Below are positions 28,911-37,522 of a stretch of DNA of 40,641 nt, piece after piece (position 1 is the first letter of the stretch; the number at the start of each line of letters is the position of its first letter). The position numbers and the translations under genes were made by a program. The DNA comes from a virus, in IMG/VR virus record IMGVR_UViG_3300035659_000047, positions 1 through 40,641 of that record, one strand, 5' to 3'. The notes below the pieces were generated by a model. That model did not search any database. It saw only the letters and a list, made by a program, of their open reading frames with translations, and was not told the DNA's origin.

Positions 28911-29093
28911 TTATTCGCCCTTTTTCTCTTCAGTTTGTTTTTCTTTCTTCTTCACTTCTCCCCGAAAGGATTCACCTTCGAGATAGCAATAGTGGAGATA
29001 TTCGTCTGGTCCCAAACCATGATGTTTTGAGGGACCCGAAACTGTCCGAATTCTTCCTCCGTTCCTTTGGCATTTTTCAAAATCTGCTGGCAT
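28911..29093 (-). CDS. Small phage protein of a widespread unknown family
   Basis: 60 aa, ATG after AAAGGAGATTCAA. FEKCQRNGGRIRTVSGPS, YLHYCYLEGESFRGEVKKKE match the style of small phage proteins 'F--C---GG-vRT----...yihvCy--GksyrGEVk'. The tail is Lys/Glu-rich. It is the first gene after a pair of terminators, and about 115 bases without a clear gene separate it from the scaffold gene. Confidence 0.55.
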   Translation of the reverse strand: MPADFEKCQRNGGRIRTVSGPSKHHGLGPDEYLHYCYLEGESFRGEVKKKEKQTEEKKGE

Positions 29094-29118
29094 TTGAATC
29101 TCCTTTTACCCAAAAAGA

Positions 29119-29155
29119 AAAGCCGACCCTGTGCCGTGCGCACGGAATCGGCTTT
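29119..29155. terminator. Bidirectional terminator ahead of the capsid genes
   Basis: AAAGCCGA (29119-29126) pairs with TCGGCTTT (29148-29155), with an inner palindrome CCGTGCGCACGG. T-rich tails follow on both strands (CTTTTTCTTTTT on plus, TTTTCTTTTT on minus). It may reduce read-through from upstream genes into the scaffold/coat segment. Confidence 0.7.
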
Positions 29156-29173
29156 CTTTTTCTTTTTGGGATA

Positions 29174-29200
29174 CCTTCGTCGCGAACGAAGGATTTTTTT
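29174..29200 (+). terminator. Plus-strand Rho-independent terminator
   Basis: CCTTCGT-CGCGA-ACGAAGG followed by ATTTTTTT. It is oriented rightward, against the local genes, so it would stop antisense transcription coming through the capsid genes. Confidence 0.65.
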
Positions 29201-29217
29201 ATTTAAAGAATTTTATT

Positions 29218-29385
29218 CTACTTTCTTCTTCTCCTTCTAAAAAATAGATAATCAAAAATATGGGATTCTGTTATAATGGGGGCGGAATCCAATAATCCCC
29301 AAGAACAATAATGGGCTGCCATTTGTTCACCGCTTATGAGACCCGCTCCATAAAACCAACCTCCGGCAAATGGCAGATAATTCAT
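29218..29385 (-). CDS. Small protein, downstream member of a tandem pair
   Basis: 55 aa. ATG 29385 overlaps the TGA of the upstream paralogue (ATGA) after CAGGAGGCTTAGGGG. MNYLPFAGGWFYGAGLISGE aligns well with the upstream paralogue's start; both share CSWGLL and API. The C-terminus differs: here it is polar, ending in a basic FFRRRRRK run. The two arose by duplication. Function unknown; short aromatic-rich structural or membrane-linked proteins are possible. Confidence 0.6.
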   Translation of the reverse strand: MNYLPFAGGWFYGAGLISGEQMAAHYCSWGLLDSAPIITESHIFDYLFFRRRRRK

Positions 29386-29543
29386 CCCCTAAGCCTCCTG
29401 TAAAAAGCCATGAAAACCGCTATCGCTGCTCCACCTATAATTGGGGCAACGGCAAGAAGACCCCAGGAACAGAAGAAAGAAGCTGTTTGTTCTACGTTTG
29501 CCCCGCCGTAAAACCAATATCCACAAAATGGAAGGTAGTTCAT
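29382..29543 (-). CDS. Small membrane-type protein, upstream member of a tandem pair
   Basis: 53 aa. ATG 29543 overlaps the preceding TGA (ATGA). MNYLPFCGYWFYGGANVEQT, then FFCSWGLLAVAPIIGGAAIA and a final basic YRRLRG. Unlike its downstream paralogue it carries a clear hydrophobic segment (LLAVAPIIGGAAIAVFMAF). Shared MNYLPF-G-WFYG and CSWGLL show common origin. Function unknown. Confidence 0.6.
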   Translation of the reverse strand: MNYLPFCGYWFYGGANVEQTASFFCSWGLLAVAPIIGGAAIAVFMAFYRRLRG

Positions 29544-29866
29544 TTCTTAATCCCCAAAATCCTCTTCCACCACGGTAATTCGGCCTGAAATTTCTTCCGC
29601 ATTTTGGCCTCAAACTTTTCAAGGTTATTAATATAAACCCCTATTTCTTCGGTTCTGATTTTGGCAGCCACATCCTTTAGGTAAAGATTGAGTTCACCCC
29701 CATTTTTAAAGGTTTTCTTCTCTTGCTCAATTTCAGTATAGACAGTAATCAAAGCCTGATCTACCTGATGAGGTTGAAATCCAATTCTTTGTAACCATCT
29801 TATCTGTAATTCGACAGATGGTGAAGCATCGTCTTTATACTTTTCATGAAGTTTTTTAAAATCCAT
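29540..29866 (-). CDS. Hypothetical protein with amphipathic C-terminus
   Basis: 108 aa, ATG after AGGAGGATTT. Helical and charged (MDFKKLHEKYKDDASPSVEL, LQRIGFQPHQVDQALITVYT). It ends with a Trp-containing basic segment, ELPWWKRILGIKK. Located between the long fibre gene and the tandem small genes, coupled to the latter by ATGA. No family recognised. Confidence 0.5.
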   Translation of the reverse strand: MDFKKLHEKYKDDASPSVELQIRWLQRIGFQPHQVDQALITVYTEIEQEKKTFKNGGELNLYLKDVAAKIRTEEIGVYINNLEKFEAKMRKKFQAELPWWKRILGIKK

Positions 29867-29875
29867 AAATCCTCC

Positions 29876-31471
29876 TTATACCCAAGTAAGACCATCTCTT
29901 TGGGTTGTGGCCCCTAAATCGGCAACCACCCCAGTAGCAACGTTGGCACTATCTGCAATATTACGGAGTGCAACTGCTCCGGTCGCTTCGGTGACGATCA
30001 TCTTGTTGTTAACCATCTCGTAGAGGCGTTCAAGAAGGAGTTCTGTTGCAATCGAAGTTACTGCCCCAGTCTTTGCCCAAACCGCAGCCGCTATCTCTGT
30101 TCCAGCATCGGCGGCAATTGAAGCAGCTGTAATTACATTTGCTCCAATAGCAGTTACAGTAGCAGCAGTCACGGCAGCAATTGTATCTGTAACCACAGTA
30201 TAATCTGCTGCTACCAATGTACGGGCATTAAACTCAGCAACTGTTGGAATATCCTGAATAAGTGTATCCAGAGTTGTTCCGGTATCTGTTAATATGGCTG
30301 CCGTATCTGCCTTAACCGCAGCGATGGATGTTGGATAATCATCGGTCTGAAGTTCATTGGTATCGGCTACTATTAATGCAGTTTCGGCTTTTATGGCTGC
30401 AATAGAAGTAGGATAGTCATCTACTTGCAATTCATTGGTATCTGCCAAAATATTATCTACATCCGTATGTACATTCCCCAATACGGTTGCCGTAGCACAG
30501 TCCGCAACGTGGGCGTGAACAAGTACCGCCTCAGCATATGCATCCCCAGTCATTGCCGGTGCTGCTGCACCCTTCCAATCGATCACATTGGCATCAATTT
30601 GGTTGGCAACGGTAAAAGCCATCTTGTCTGTTTGTACCTTAATTGCATCTACTACCGTTTTTGCTGCCGGCAAATCCGTGGCATGAACATCACCAATATT
30701 TGTGATGGCCGTCCCAACATCGGTGTGGACATCAGGTAAATCGGTGTCATGGATATTGTTTACCACCGCCCCTACTATTTGGAGACTGTGAGTGGCTGGA
30801 ACAAATAACGAAGTATCACTGTTACTTATCATACGGGAGATAATTGAACCATCAACTACCTCTGCCGTCATATCTACTCCAGCAGTAGCCGTTTTCGCAA
30901 GATGGTCAAGATTTTGTAGAATCAATTCATCATTAACTTCGCTCTGAACTTCGGCGTCCCAGTTTGCATTCCAGGGAATAGCGGTTAGTGCAGTACCAGT
31001 TCCACCACCAACTGTAGCATCGCAAGCAGTCTCAATGCTTGTTTTCATTGTGGCAGAGAAATCAACACCGGCTGTTATGGCTTTTACATCAGCACTAAGA
31101 TTACCACTTCCATACTTTGCATCCCAGTATTGAGCGGATACGATATTTAATTCATGGAAAACCGGAAGATGATCCGTGACGTAGTTTATTGACAATTTAG
31201 CATTTCCAAGATAATTGAGTTGTGCCGCTGTCAATTCAAGGTCGTAATATCCGGCATCGTCGTTGGTGATATGCACCATGTCGTTACTACCGCCCGAGGC
31301 TGTGGCATTGGCATCCAAGACAAGGGTTGGAACCCCAGCCGTATCCACTACGAGGGTGAGTTTTTCGTTGGTTGCGGTAAGTGCTACTTCTGGAGTTATA
31401 CCATCTGTCTTGTCAAGAAATGGTCCAACCGTTATTCTTGTCGCTGTATTTGTTTTAAGTTCGGTAGACAT
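29876..31471 (-). CDS. Long fibre-like structural protein with internal repeats
   Basis: 531 aa, ATG after AAAGGAGGAATTAA. N-terminal beta domain (about 1-115): TRITVGPFLDKTDGITPEVA and DDAGYYDLELTAAQLNYLGN, a module common in environmental phage structural proteins. The rest is Ala/Thr/Asp-rich with repeats of about 27 residues (NILADTNELQVDDYPTSIAA, then IVADTNELQTDDYPTSIAAV) and VHTDV/VHATDLP repeats. This suggests a trimeric helical or beta-helical shaft. It is a likely neck or side fibre. Confidence 0.6.
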   Translation of the reverse strand: MSTELKTNTATRITVGPFLDKTDGITPEVALTATNEKLTLVVDTAGVPTLVLDANATASGGSNDMVHITNDDAGYYDLELTAAQLNYLGNAKLSINYVTDHLPVFHELNIVSAQYWDAKYGSGNLSADVKAITAGVDFSATMKTSIETACDATVGGGTGTALTAIPWNANWDAEVQSEVNDELILQNLDHLAKTATAGVDMTAEVVDGSIISRMISNSDTSLFVPATHSLQIVGAVVNNIHDTDLPDVHTDVGTAITNIGDVHATDLPAAKTVVDAIKVQTDKMAFTVANQIDANVIDWKGAAAPAMTGDAYAEAVLVHAHVADCATATVLGNVHTDVDNILADTNELQVDDYPTSIAAIKAETALIVADTNELQTDDYPTSIAAVKADTAAILTDTGTTLDTLIQDIPTVAEFNARTLVAADYTVVTDTIAAVTAATVTAIGANVITAASIAADAGTEIAAAVWAKTGAVTSIATELLLERLYEMVNNKMIVTEATGAVALRNIADSANVATGVVADLGATTQRDGLTWV

Positions 31472-32518
31472 TTAATTCCTCCTTTGTCTATAAATGTCCA
31501 TTGCCACAGGGATTGAAAGACCGCCTGCTGCCACTGTTGCCTTAACAGATATTATATTACAGATCCACGCCCCATTATTTGCCGTCGCCTGAGCATGAAT
31601 ATTATTTGCTGTTGCAGTTAATATTCGATACCATATGCCCCCAAGAGTATAAAGATCAATCGCAACAGTTGCATTTATGTCTCCTATTTGTTCGGCGGAG
31701 AAAGGACTACCACCTACATAATCCTTTCCGGCTCCTAATACTATTTCGTCATCTCCGGTCGTTGTTATATTGCCTGACACTAAAGAAGTTCCACTTCCAT
31801 TACCCACGGCAGATTGATCTTTTGCTATAATATCTCCAACATCAGGGCGAAACTGCATTACCCCAAGTCCCCTATATATTCTTCCAATGCTATTTGTAAA
31901 GGTAAAGGTAGCTGTGGCATTTGCAACAGCATCTAACAATAATCCAAAACATCCATAATTATAGGTATCGTTAGACACCGATTCCATTGTGAAATTGTTT
32001 GAACCGCCATCTGATATAGCAATTGTCCCCCCATCCCCATCCTCCCAATGTACCCAAGCCACCAGAACATCATGGGCAGCAACATTAAAGGTGGAAGCCA
32101 AAGATAATGAGGTGCCACTCGCATTTTGATATGCACCTAAACCCGCAATATAACTAAATCCCATTGGCCTTACCTCTTGCCACGCGACATTGATATCGGT
32201 TGCCGGTGCAATCGCCTGTGGGCTTTCCGCATAAATAACCTCATTTGAGAAACCCGATTCTGCCCCCGATGTGTTGTAGGCCGTAACACTGTAAAAATAA
32301 GTCCCAGGATTAAGGCCCTCAATCTGATGCTCAGTGACATTGCCAACGTCAACAACATGGTCATAAGAGCCACTACTTTGGCCACGATAGACTTTATAGC
32401 CCGCAAGATCTGGCTCTGTATTCGCATTCCAGACAAGTCTTGCTGCATAAGCACAGGCGAACAGGCAAAAAATAAGAACGATTGAGATACAGACCGTTTT
32501 ACGAAACACAATTTTCAA
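31472..32518 (-). CDS. Secreted-type FnIII/jelly-roll protein
   Basis: 348 aa from a TTG or a slightly later GTG. A Sec signal peptide (VCISIVLIFCLFACAYA) is followed by a fibronectin type III domain (RLVWNANTEPDLAGYKVYRG, LNPGTYFYSVTAYNTSGAES). The rest is a large beta-sandwich region (MGFSYIAGLGAYQNASGTSL, VLVAWVHWEDGD) like carbohydrate-binding or virion decoration domains. A signal peptide is unusual for a protein assembled into virions in the cytoplasm. Confidence 0.6.
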   Translation of the reverse strand: MKIVFRKTVCISIVLIFCLFACAYAARLVWNANTEPDLAGYKVYRGQSSGSYDHVVDVGNVTEHQIEGLNPGTYFYSVTAYNTSGAESGFSNEVIYAESPQAIAPATDINVAWQEVRPMGFSYIAGLGAYQNASGTSLSLASTFNVAAHDVLVAWVHWEDGDGGTIAISDGGSNNFTMESVSNDTYNYGCFGLLLDAVANATATFTFTNSIGRIYRGLGVMQFRPDVGDIIAKDQSAVGNGSGTSLVSGNITTTGDDEIVLGAGKDYVGGSPFSAEQIGDINATVAIDLYTLGGIWYRILTATANNIHAQATANNGAWICNIISVKATVAAGGLSIPVAMDIYRQRRN

Positions 32519-32525
32519 ACCTCAT

Positions 32526-32852
32526 TTAAGGAACAGAAGTTATTGTCACAATCACCCCCGTTGCCGCTGCCGGTTCAGGAGAAATGGCGACATGGGAAGT
32601 ATCGGCAAAGGCCCCTTGCGTGTTATAGCTCCGAATCCATACCTCTCCGGTAAGCGTTGGAATAACGAAGTTGCAGGTTGTGGGAGCGGCTGGTAAAACA
32701 GTGCATTTTGATGTCCCACTATAAAAAACTTGTTCGCTGGCGAGATTCGGGCCTATGCTTCTGCCCCAGGTTACGGTGACTGACCAGCCTGCGGCAAATA
32801 CAGGACTTGCCAAAAGCACCATAGCCAAAACGATGAGTAGAATTTTTTTCAT
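32526..32852 (-). CDS. Small secreted FnIII-like protein
   Basis: 108 aa, ATG after AGGAGGATTT. MKKILLIVLAMVLLASPVFA is a textbook signal peptide. The mature part is a beta-sandwich similar to an FnIII domain (GWSVTVTWGRSIGPNLASEQ, then VWIRSYNTQGAFAD) with two cysteines. It is the direct upstream neighbour of the other Sec-exported FnIII protein. It may coat the host surface or the outside of lysing cells. Confidence 0.6.
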   Translation of the reverse strand: MKKILLIVLAMVLLASPVFAAGWSVTVTWGRSIGPNLASEQVFYSGTSKCTVLPAAPTTCNFVIPTLTGEVWIRSYNTQGAFADTSHVAISPEPAAATGVIVTITSVP

Positions 32853-32860
32853 AAATCCTC

Positions 32861-33232
32861 CTATGCAAGTCTTTTTCCTACCAATAAGAGATAGCAGGTG
32901 AGGCTTGTTGCGCCATCCCCCGCTATGATATTGGGTCTAATTTGATATGAATTCTCAAGTAACGCCTCTATTTTGGCAGCAGCAATCTCCAAAACATTTC
33001 CCTGTGGATCGTTTAAAGTTTGAAAAGTCGGAGTACTTATCATCAAAGAACCTTGTATGGCACATTTGCCGCCCGTGCCAAAAGTTCCCTCGACCTGAAC
33101 GGTCTTTTCAGAAAAATAGGGCATAACGTAAGGCTTGCCCGTATCGGTATTTAAAAGTCCGGTCCATTTCACAACAATTGCCTCGGAATCTTCAAGCCTG
33201 ACTATTGATACCGTATAATCTCTCTCTGCCAT
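32861..33232 (-). CDS. Hypothetical head-region protein
   Basis: 123 aa, ATG after GGGAGGCTAAC. Beta-rich (DYTVSIVRLEDSEAIVVKWT, GTFGTGGKCAIQGSLMISTP) with one helix (NVLEIAAAKIEALLENS). The alternating beta pattern resembles small head completion or decoration proteins. No family recognised. Confidence 0.5.
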   Translation of the reverse strand: MAERDYTVSIVRLEDSEAIVVKWTGLLNTDTGKPYVMPYFSEKTVQVEGTFGTGGKCAIQGSLMISTPTFQTLNDPQGNVLEIAAAKIEALLENSYQIRPNIIAGDGATSLTCYLLLVGKRLA

Positions 33233-33242
33233 GTTAGCCTCC

Positions 33243-33578
33243 CTATGACCTTAAAATTGGCATATTTTTCGATGATCTTAAAACTTCCTCCACCACTTCC
33301 TCGCTTGGTTCATAAATCGGAATATCCAAGGGCAATGCCCAAACCCTTTCGATTTTCCCGATTCGTTTGTCAACGAAATAAAGCAACGTCCCCAACATTT
33401 TCGGGGGCTTTTTATCGAGAAGAATTATTTTTGTATTCACGATATCGTTTTCGAGATCGATTCCAGCCCAAACCAGTATGAAGTAGCTTTCCTTGTCCTT
33501 ATGTTTGTCAACGACCTTTAAAATCGATCTTTGCAGTTCTTTGGCTATTTCGCCTCTGATGTCTCCAAGCAGAATCAT
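33243..33578 (-). CDS. Hypothetical protein next to the portal gene
   Basis: 111 aa, ATG after GAGGCGGTAAA. Mixed alpha/beta: ILLGDIRGEIAKELQRSILK, YFILVWAGIDLENDIVNTKI, LPLDIPIYEPSEEVVEEVL. Encoded directly after the portal. No family recognised; position suggests a head or portal accessory. Confidence 0.5.
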   Translation of the reverse strand: MILLGDIRGEIAKELQRSILKVVDKHKDKESYFILVWAGIDLENDIVNTKIILLDKKPPKMLGTLLYFVDKRIGKIERVWALPLDIPIYEPSEEVVEEVLRSSKNMPILRS

Positions 33579-33579
33579 T

Positions 33580-35526
33580 TTACCGCCTCGTCATCCTCGA
33601 AGTTCTTCTCTGCATCGGAACCACATTTTGTTGAGCTGGTCGGTCTGCCATTTCAAGATTCTTCGCAAAATCAATCACGTCCATGAGGTCCTTATTTTCC
33701 AGCCTTGACATCTCCTTCAAGGCCTTTATGCGGTTGAGCCACGTATCTACTTGATTCTCCTTTGCCTGGGATCTCTTCTGTTCGGCTCCGGCAATGTCGC
33801 TTTGAATTTGAGCCTGCATCATCCCCTGTGTCAACATTTGCATCATAAGCTGTGCTTTCTGCCCCTCAGAGGCAGTTTTTTCCTCCTGGGCAACTGCCTT
33901 TTTTAGACGGTCCTTCTGCTCAAGGGGTGCAGAATCAATAATTTCGGCCCAGGGGATCGGAGCTCCAAGTGCCCTCAATTGGAGCAACTGAGTAAAATAC
34001 ATCTGTCTCTGAGTATCGGTAAGGACACCTTCAGCCGGAGTGCAATCGTATTTTCCAAAATTCTTCGTATAAAACTCTTTCGAAGGCTCCTGATTTATGA
34101 TCCTTTTGACCTTTTCAGGCATATAATTCTTCTGAACTATCTCCACAATTTTCTGACCCATTAACTTTTGAGACATTCGGAAATTATCGAAGAGGTCTTG
34201 GAGAACGGTCAATCCTGCACTCTGTCTCAGTTTGGCAAGAATTCCGGCAATCTGCATATCTTCATTTTCGGGCATACCAAAAAGCTCGGCATTGGCCCCG
34301 GGAATATCCATAATATCTTTATCCATAATCTCATTTAATCGAAAAAGTCCTTCTGGGATATCGACGGGCTGTATTTTCTGAAGATGCTGGCCGTATATTC
34401 TCCCCTGCTTCATAAAAATCGGGAATCCTTGGCCGGTCTGAAATAATGCCGCCGGGTCTACAACGGCATTTTCCTCGGCCACCCATCCACTCGCAAGTTG
34501 GTTATCGATGATGTCAAGCATTTTTGAGCGTCTTTTGTTCGCCTCTGTCTGCGGGTCCCTCATACACCTGACCATCCCCTGTAGTTTCCACTTCATTTCG
34601 TCATATTCGGGATCCCAAAATCCCAAAAGGGGAATCATGGAATAATCGTCGAGACCACTTGGGTCCGGCCCCTTATAGAAAAGCTCATCATCGACAAAGA
34701 TTAGGAGTTCGACTGTTTTGACGTATTTATTGAGGACTTTAATACCAGGAAAAAATTCAAGGAAGGCTGAAAGGCGCTTTTCGTCTGCGGGCCATATTTT
34801 CTGAGCCCCGGTTGTGGGATCGAGCAAAATTTGAACTTTTCTATTGCTCCTTCTCCAAAATTCGTCATAGTGGAATTTATCATTCCCAAACATATCCTTT
34901 GCCTGAGTGACATAGGGATATTTCTGGTCGCCACCCTTGGGAGACATTTTTTCCAAATCTTTTTTGTGATTCGGAAAAATAGTCTTCAATTCATCTTTCA
35001 TGAGATATTCCCTGAAAAGAAGAAAAGTCGAATCCTGGAAGTTTCTTTCGGTGAAATGGGGATCGAGAATACACTTGTTATAAGGGACTCGCCTGAAACA
35101 GACATCACCATTTACGGGATCTTCGCTGTAATCAACATAAAGCCGGATGAGGTTTAGGCCTGTTGTTAGGGGTCCCATTTCAAAGGCATCGCTCAGGACA
35201 TTGTACCCATCCTTCGATTGAAGTTGCCATTGAACGATTGCGGATAATTGAGAGGCAGTCACTTCATCTGAGCCTTCGATCGGGTCGATTTTGAGGGAAA
35301 GGCGATTTTTCCTCTGGAAACCCGTCAGGAGTTTAATGACCCTTCGGGTTTTATTAAATACCAGCGCGCTTCTTCTGTTTTTCTCAAGATATGCCTTGTC
35401 TTTGGCAACCCATTGGTCGCCAAGTTTGAATTTAATGTCAGTTTTGGCCTCTGCCCACCAAGGTTCCCAAATCTTAACTGCCTCGGTGTAAACTGTCTCA
35501 AAATCTTTGTGATCGTCTATGTCCAT
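33580..35526 (-). CDS. Portal protein, P22 type
   Basis: 648 aa, within the usual range for P22-like portals. Family features: FKLGDQWVAKDKAYLEKNRR, ALVFNKTRRVIKLLTGFQRK (core entry), DAFEMGPLTTGLNLIRLYVD, and CILDPHFTERNFQDSTFLLF. A long helical C-terminal barrel-like region carries QEEKTASEGQKAQLMMQMLT. It forms the dodecameric DNA channel at one head vertex. Two bases follow the large terminase stop, the standard order. Confidence 0.8.
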   Translation of the reverse strand: MDIDDHKDFETVYTEAVKIWEPWWAEAKTDIKFKLGDQWVAKDKAYLEKNRRSALVFNKTRRVIKLLTGFQRKNRLSLKIDPIEGSDEVTASQLSAIVQWQLQSKDGYNVLSDAFEMGPLTTGLNLIRLYVDYSEDPVNGDVCFRRVPYNKCILDPHFTERNFQDSTFLLFREYLMKDELKTIFPNHKKDLEKMSPKGGDQKYPYVTQAKDMFGNDKFHYDEFWRRSNRKVQILLDPTTGAQKIWPADEKRLSAFLEFFPGIKVLNKYVKTVELLIFVDDELFYKGPDPSGLDDYSMIPLLGFWDPEYDEMKWKLQGMVRCMRDPQTEANKRRSKMLDIIDNQLASGWVAEENAVVDPAALFQTGQGFPIFMKQGRIYGQHLQKIQPVDIPEGLFRLNEIMDKDIMDIPGANAELFGMPENEDMQIAGILAKLRQSAGLTVLQDLFDNFRMSQKLMGQKIVEIVQKNYMPEKVKRIINQEPSKEFYTKNFGKYDCTPAEGVLTDTQRQMYFTQLLQLRALGAPIPWAEIIDSAPLEQKDRLKKAVAQEEKTASEGQKAQLMMQMLTQGMMQAQIQSDIAGAEQKRSQAKENQVDTWLNRIKALKEMSRLENKDLMDVIDFAKNLEMADRPAQQNVVPMQRRTSRMTRR

Positions 35527-35527
35527 G

Positions 35528-36973
35528 CTACACGCTCATTGCGCTCGGGGGACCATAGGTTTCGTACATTTGCCTATAATCCTCGGCTTTCTTCTTTGCG
35601 GAAGCGGCAACAGGATACGAAAATGTCAGCGCCAGGGCATCGCCTATATCGGGAGAGGCAAGGCCCCGGTTCTTCATATCCTTTTTTTTCTCAAGCTGAA
35701 ACCTATTTTTGTCATCGAAGCCATATTCAAGCCCGCAGAGGTCGGCTTTGAGCTCGTCGTCTTTGGGGAGATATGCCTGCTTCAACCAATCCTTCATGTT
35801 CCCCCACATCTCAGCCCGGAAATTATGATACAGGGTTTCATTCAGGGGTTTCACGGCGCCGTTGACTTCGATTACGTCATAACCCAACTGCCTGAGCCGA
35901 TCGCAAACGCCCGCCCCCATACCAACGACATCGATAAAGACCGCCGCCGGATTAAATTCCCTTATGTCCTCGGTCACATGACCGACAAGTTTCATGGTAT
36001 CGACCTGATGAAATTTCCTGATTTTCTTAACTCCCTTCCCCTGCCGGACCAGGATCACAGACTTGTCATCCCCGAATCTCGCCACATCCACACCAAGAAG
36101 GATCGGAGCATAATCATACAGCCCGGGGATAGGCTGAGCATTCATCGCAAGCTCAACAAGGTCCTCGGGAATAAACTGCGTCGAACCCGCCCGGGGATGG
36201 ATCCCCTTAACCCTGACCCTGACAAAATCCGAATCGTCCCCATAGTCATCAATCCACGCCTTTATCTGGTCCTTGTTCGAGCGCCTTACCTCTCTCGAAT
36301 CAATCCTCTTATGCTTCCAGCGATGCGCGAATTTTCCGCCAGGGAAACAGTCCTTAAATCGCCCCAAAGACCTCGTAGGATTTCCCAATGCCAGCCAGAT
36401 CGCCCCCGGCTCCAACATCGCCCCACTCGCCACGTCCCAGATCTGATCATCAATAGCACTCGCTTCATCAAAAATCATCAAAACATATTTCTCATGCGTC
36501 CCCGCAAAAGCCTCACTTCTCTCCTTCGTCCAAGGAATCGCCGACGCAAACCAAGTCTCAGGATTCTTCCGATAATAAAATTTACTCGCCGTCCACTCAA
36601 ACCAATACTTGTTCAACAACAAATTATGCCACTTCGCCAACTCCCGCCAAGTCTTCGTTTCCAACTGCGTCTTCGTGTTCGCCGTAACAACCGTCTGAGG
36701 ATGCGGCCTCGTACTTAAAAACCACAAAATCAGCCAAGCGACCAATGCCGTCTTGCCTACGTCATGCCCTGAGGCTATTGCGTAGTAGAGGGGTGCTTTG
36801 TGCCCACTCAAGAGGTGGTGGCCTATCGCTTCCAGGGTTTCGGCCTGCCAGTTCTCCGGACCTGTCTCTCCCTTAAGGAGTCCAGTATTCCAGGGGAAAA
36901 AGACCTTGATAAATCCAAGGGGATCAAGGACATATCGGGAGGCGAGCTGGATCAGCTTATCTTCTCTGCTCAT
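35528..36973 (-). CDS. terL: Terminase large subunit
   Basis: 481 aa. ATPase: Walker A in AIASGHDVGKTALVAW, adenine/arginine motif region TVVTANTKTQLETKTW, Walker B in YVLMIFDEASAI, and coupling motif WLALGNPTR. RNase-H-like nuclease: LLGVDVARFGDDKS (first Asp), AVFIDVVGMGAGV, and PDIGDALALTF (last Asp). It packages DNA into heads through the portal encoded next. An AT-rich 100-base gap upstream, with inverted ATAATA/TATTAT elements, separates it from the small-subunit gene. Confidence 0.88.
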   Translation of the reverse strand: MSREDKLIQLASRYVLDPLGFIKVFFPWNTGLLKGETGPENWQAETLEAIGHHLLSGHKAPLYYAIASGHDVGKTALVAWLILWFLSTRPHPQTVVTANTKTQLETKTWRELAKWHNLLLNKYWFEWTASKFYYRKNPETWFASAIPWTKERSEAFAGTHEKYVLMIFDEASAIDDQIWDVASGAMLEPGAIWLALGNPTRSLGRFKDCFPGGKFAHRWKHKRIDSREVRRSNKDQIKAWIDDYGDDSDFVRVRVKGIHPRAGSTQFIPEDLVELAMNAQPIPGLYDYAPILLGVDVARFGDDKSVILVRQGKGVKKIRKFHQVDTMKLVGHVTEDIREFNPAAVFIDVVGMGAGVCDRLRQLGYDVIEVNGAVKPLNETLYHNFRAEMWGNMKDWLKQAYLPKDDELKADLCGLEYGFDDKNRFQLEKKKDMKNRGLASPDIGDALALTFSYPVAASAKKKAEDYRQMYETYGPPSAMSV

Positions 36974-37075
36974 ATCGTCTTCGACAATTCTTTCCTACGT
37001 CTGATAATAACTATTATGTAATTGTTGTTGATATTATTAACCTTTTTAGTATGACAATTTGACAAAAGCGAGTTA

Positions 37076-37405
37076 TCAACATTCTTTTGTACCTTTTGTC
37101 TCATCTCCTGCCTTCTCAAGGGCCTCCGCAAGCCGGGATTCTAAGGTTAATGAGCCCTCAATCTCATGTTTCTCAACCCTGGGGATCACGCGGTCAAGTA
37201 AAGAATTGGCTGCCTTCAATTTATTTCTTTCATCAATCCCCTCGTCCCGGATCGAAGCAACGACAGCCAGTGAGCGCTTTGCTTCCTTGTTTAGAATTGT
37301 TTTGGGCTCATCCTCAGAGTATTGAGTTAGAAATTTATATTCGTATGCTTTGAGGTTGTTTCTTTTCCTTTCCCTGGCCCCTTTTTTAAACACATTCCAT
37401 CTCAT
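37076..37405 (-). CDS. Terminase small subunit (putative)
   Basis: 109 aa from ATG 37405; no clear ribosome site. Basic N-terminus (MRWNVFKKGARERKRN) with helices LAVVASIRDEGIDERNKLKA and NSLLDRVIPRVEKHE, similar to small terminase subunits that pair short helical DNA-binding and oligomerisation parts. Located directly upstream of terL. TTGACA on the minus strand at 37443-37438 could be a -35 box of the late promoter, but no convincing -10 lies at the right distance. Confidence 0.5.
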   Translation of the reverse strand: MRWNVFKKGARERKRNNLKAYEYKFLTQYSEDEPKTILNKEAKRSLAVVASIRDEGIDERNKLKAANSLLDRVIPRVEKHEIEGSLTLESRLAEALEKAGDETKGTKEC

Positions 37406-37522
37406 ATAATCTATTTAAGAGCATAAAAGGAAAAGGTTGTCAAACAAGGATAAGGAGAGAGATTAAGAAAGGAAATCCCAAGGCGAGAAATTAAGCGCGC
37501 AGATAGCTCTTTATATTATTTA

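Noticed and set aside
35519-36718. 399-codon open frame on the plus strand opposite the large terminase
   Set aside because: The terminase frame has all ATPase and nuclease motifs. The opposite frame is Arg/Pro-rich with no domain, a shadow of codon bias.
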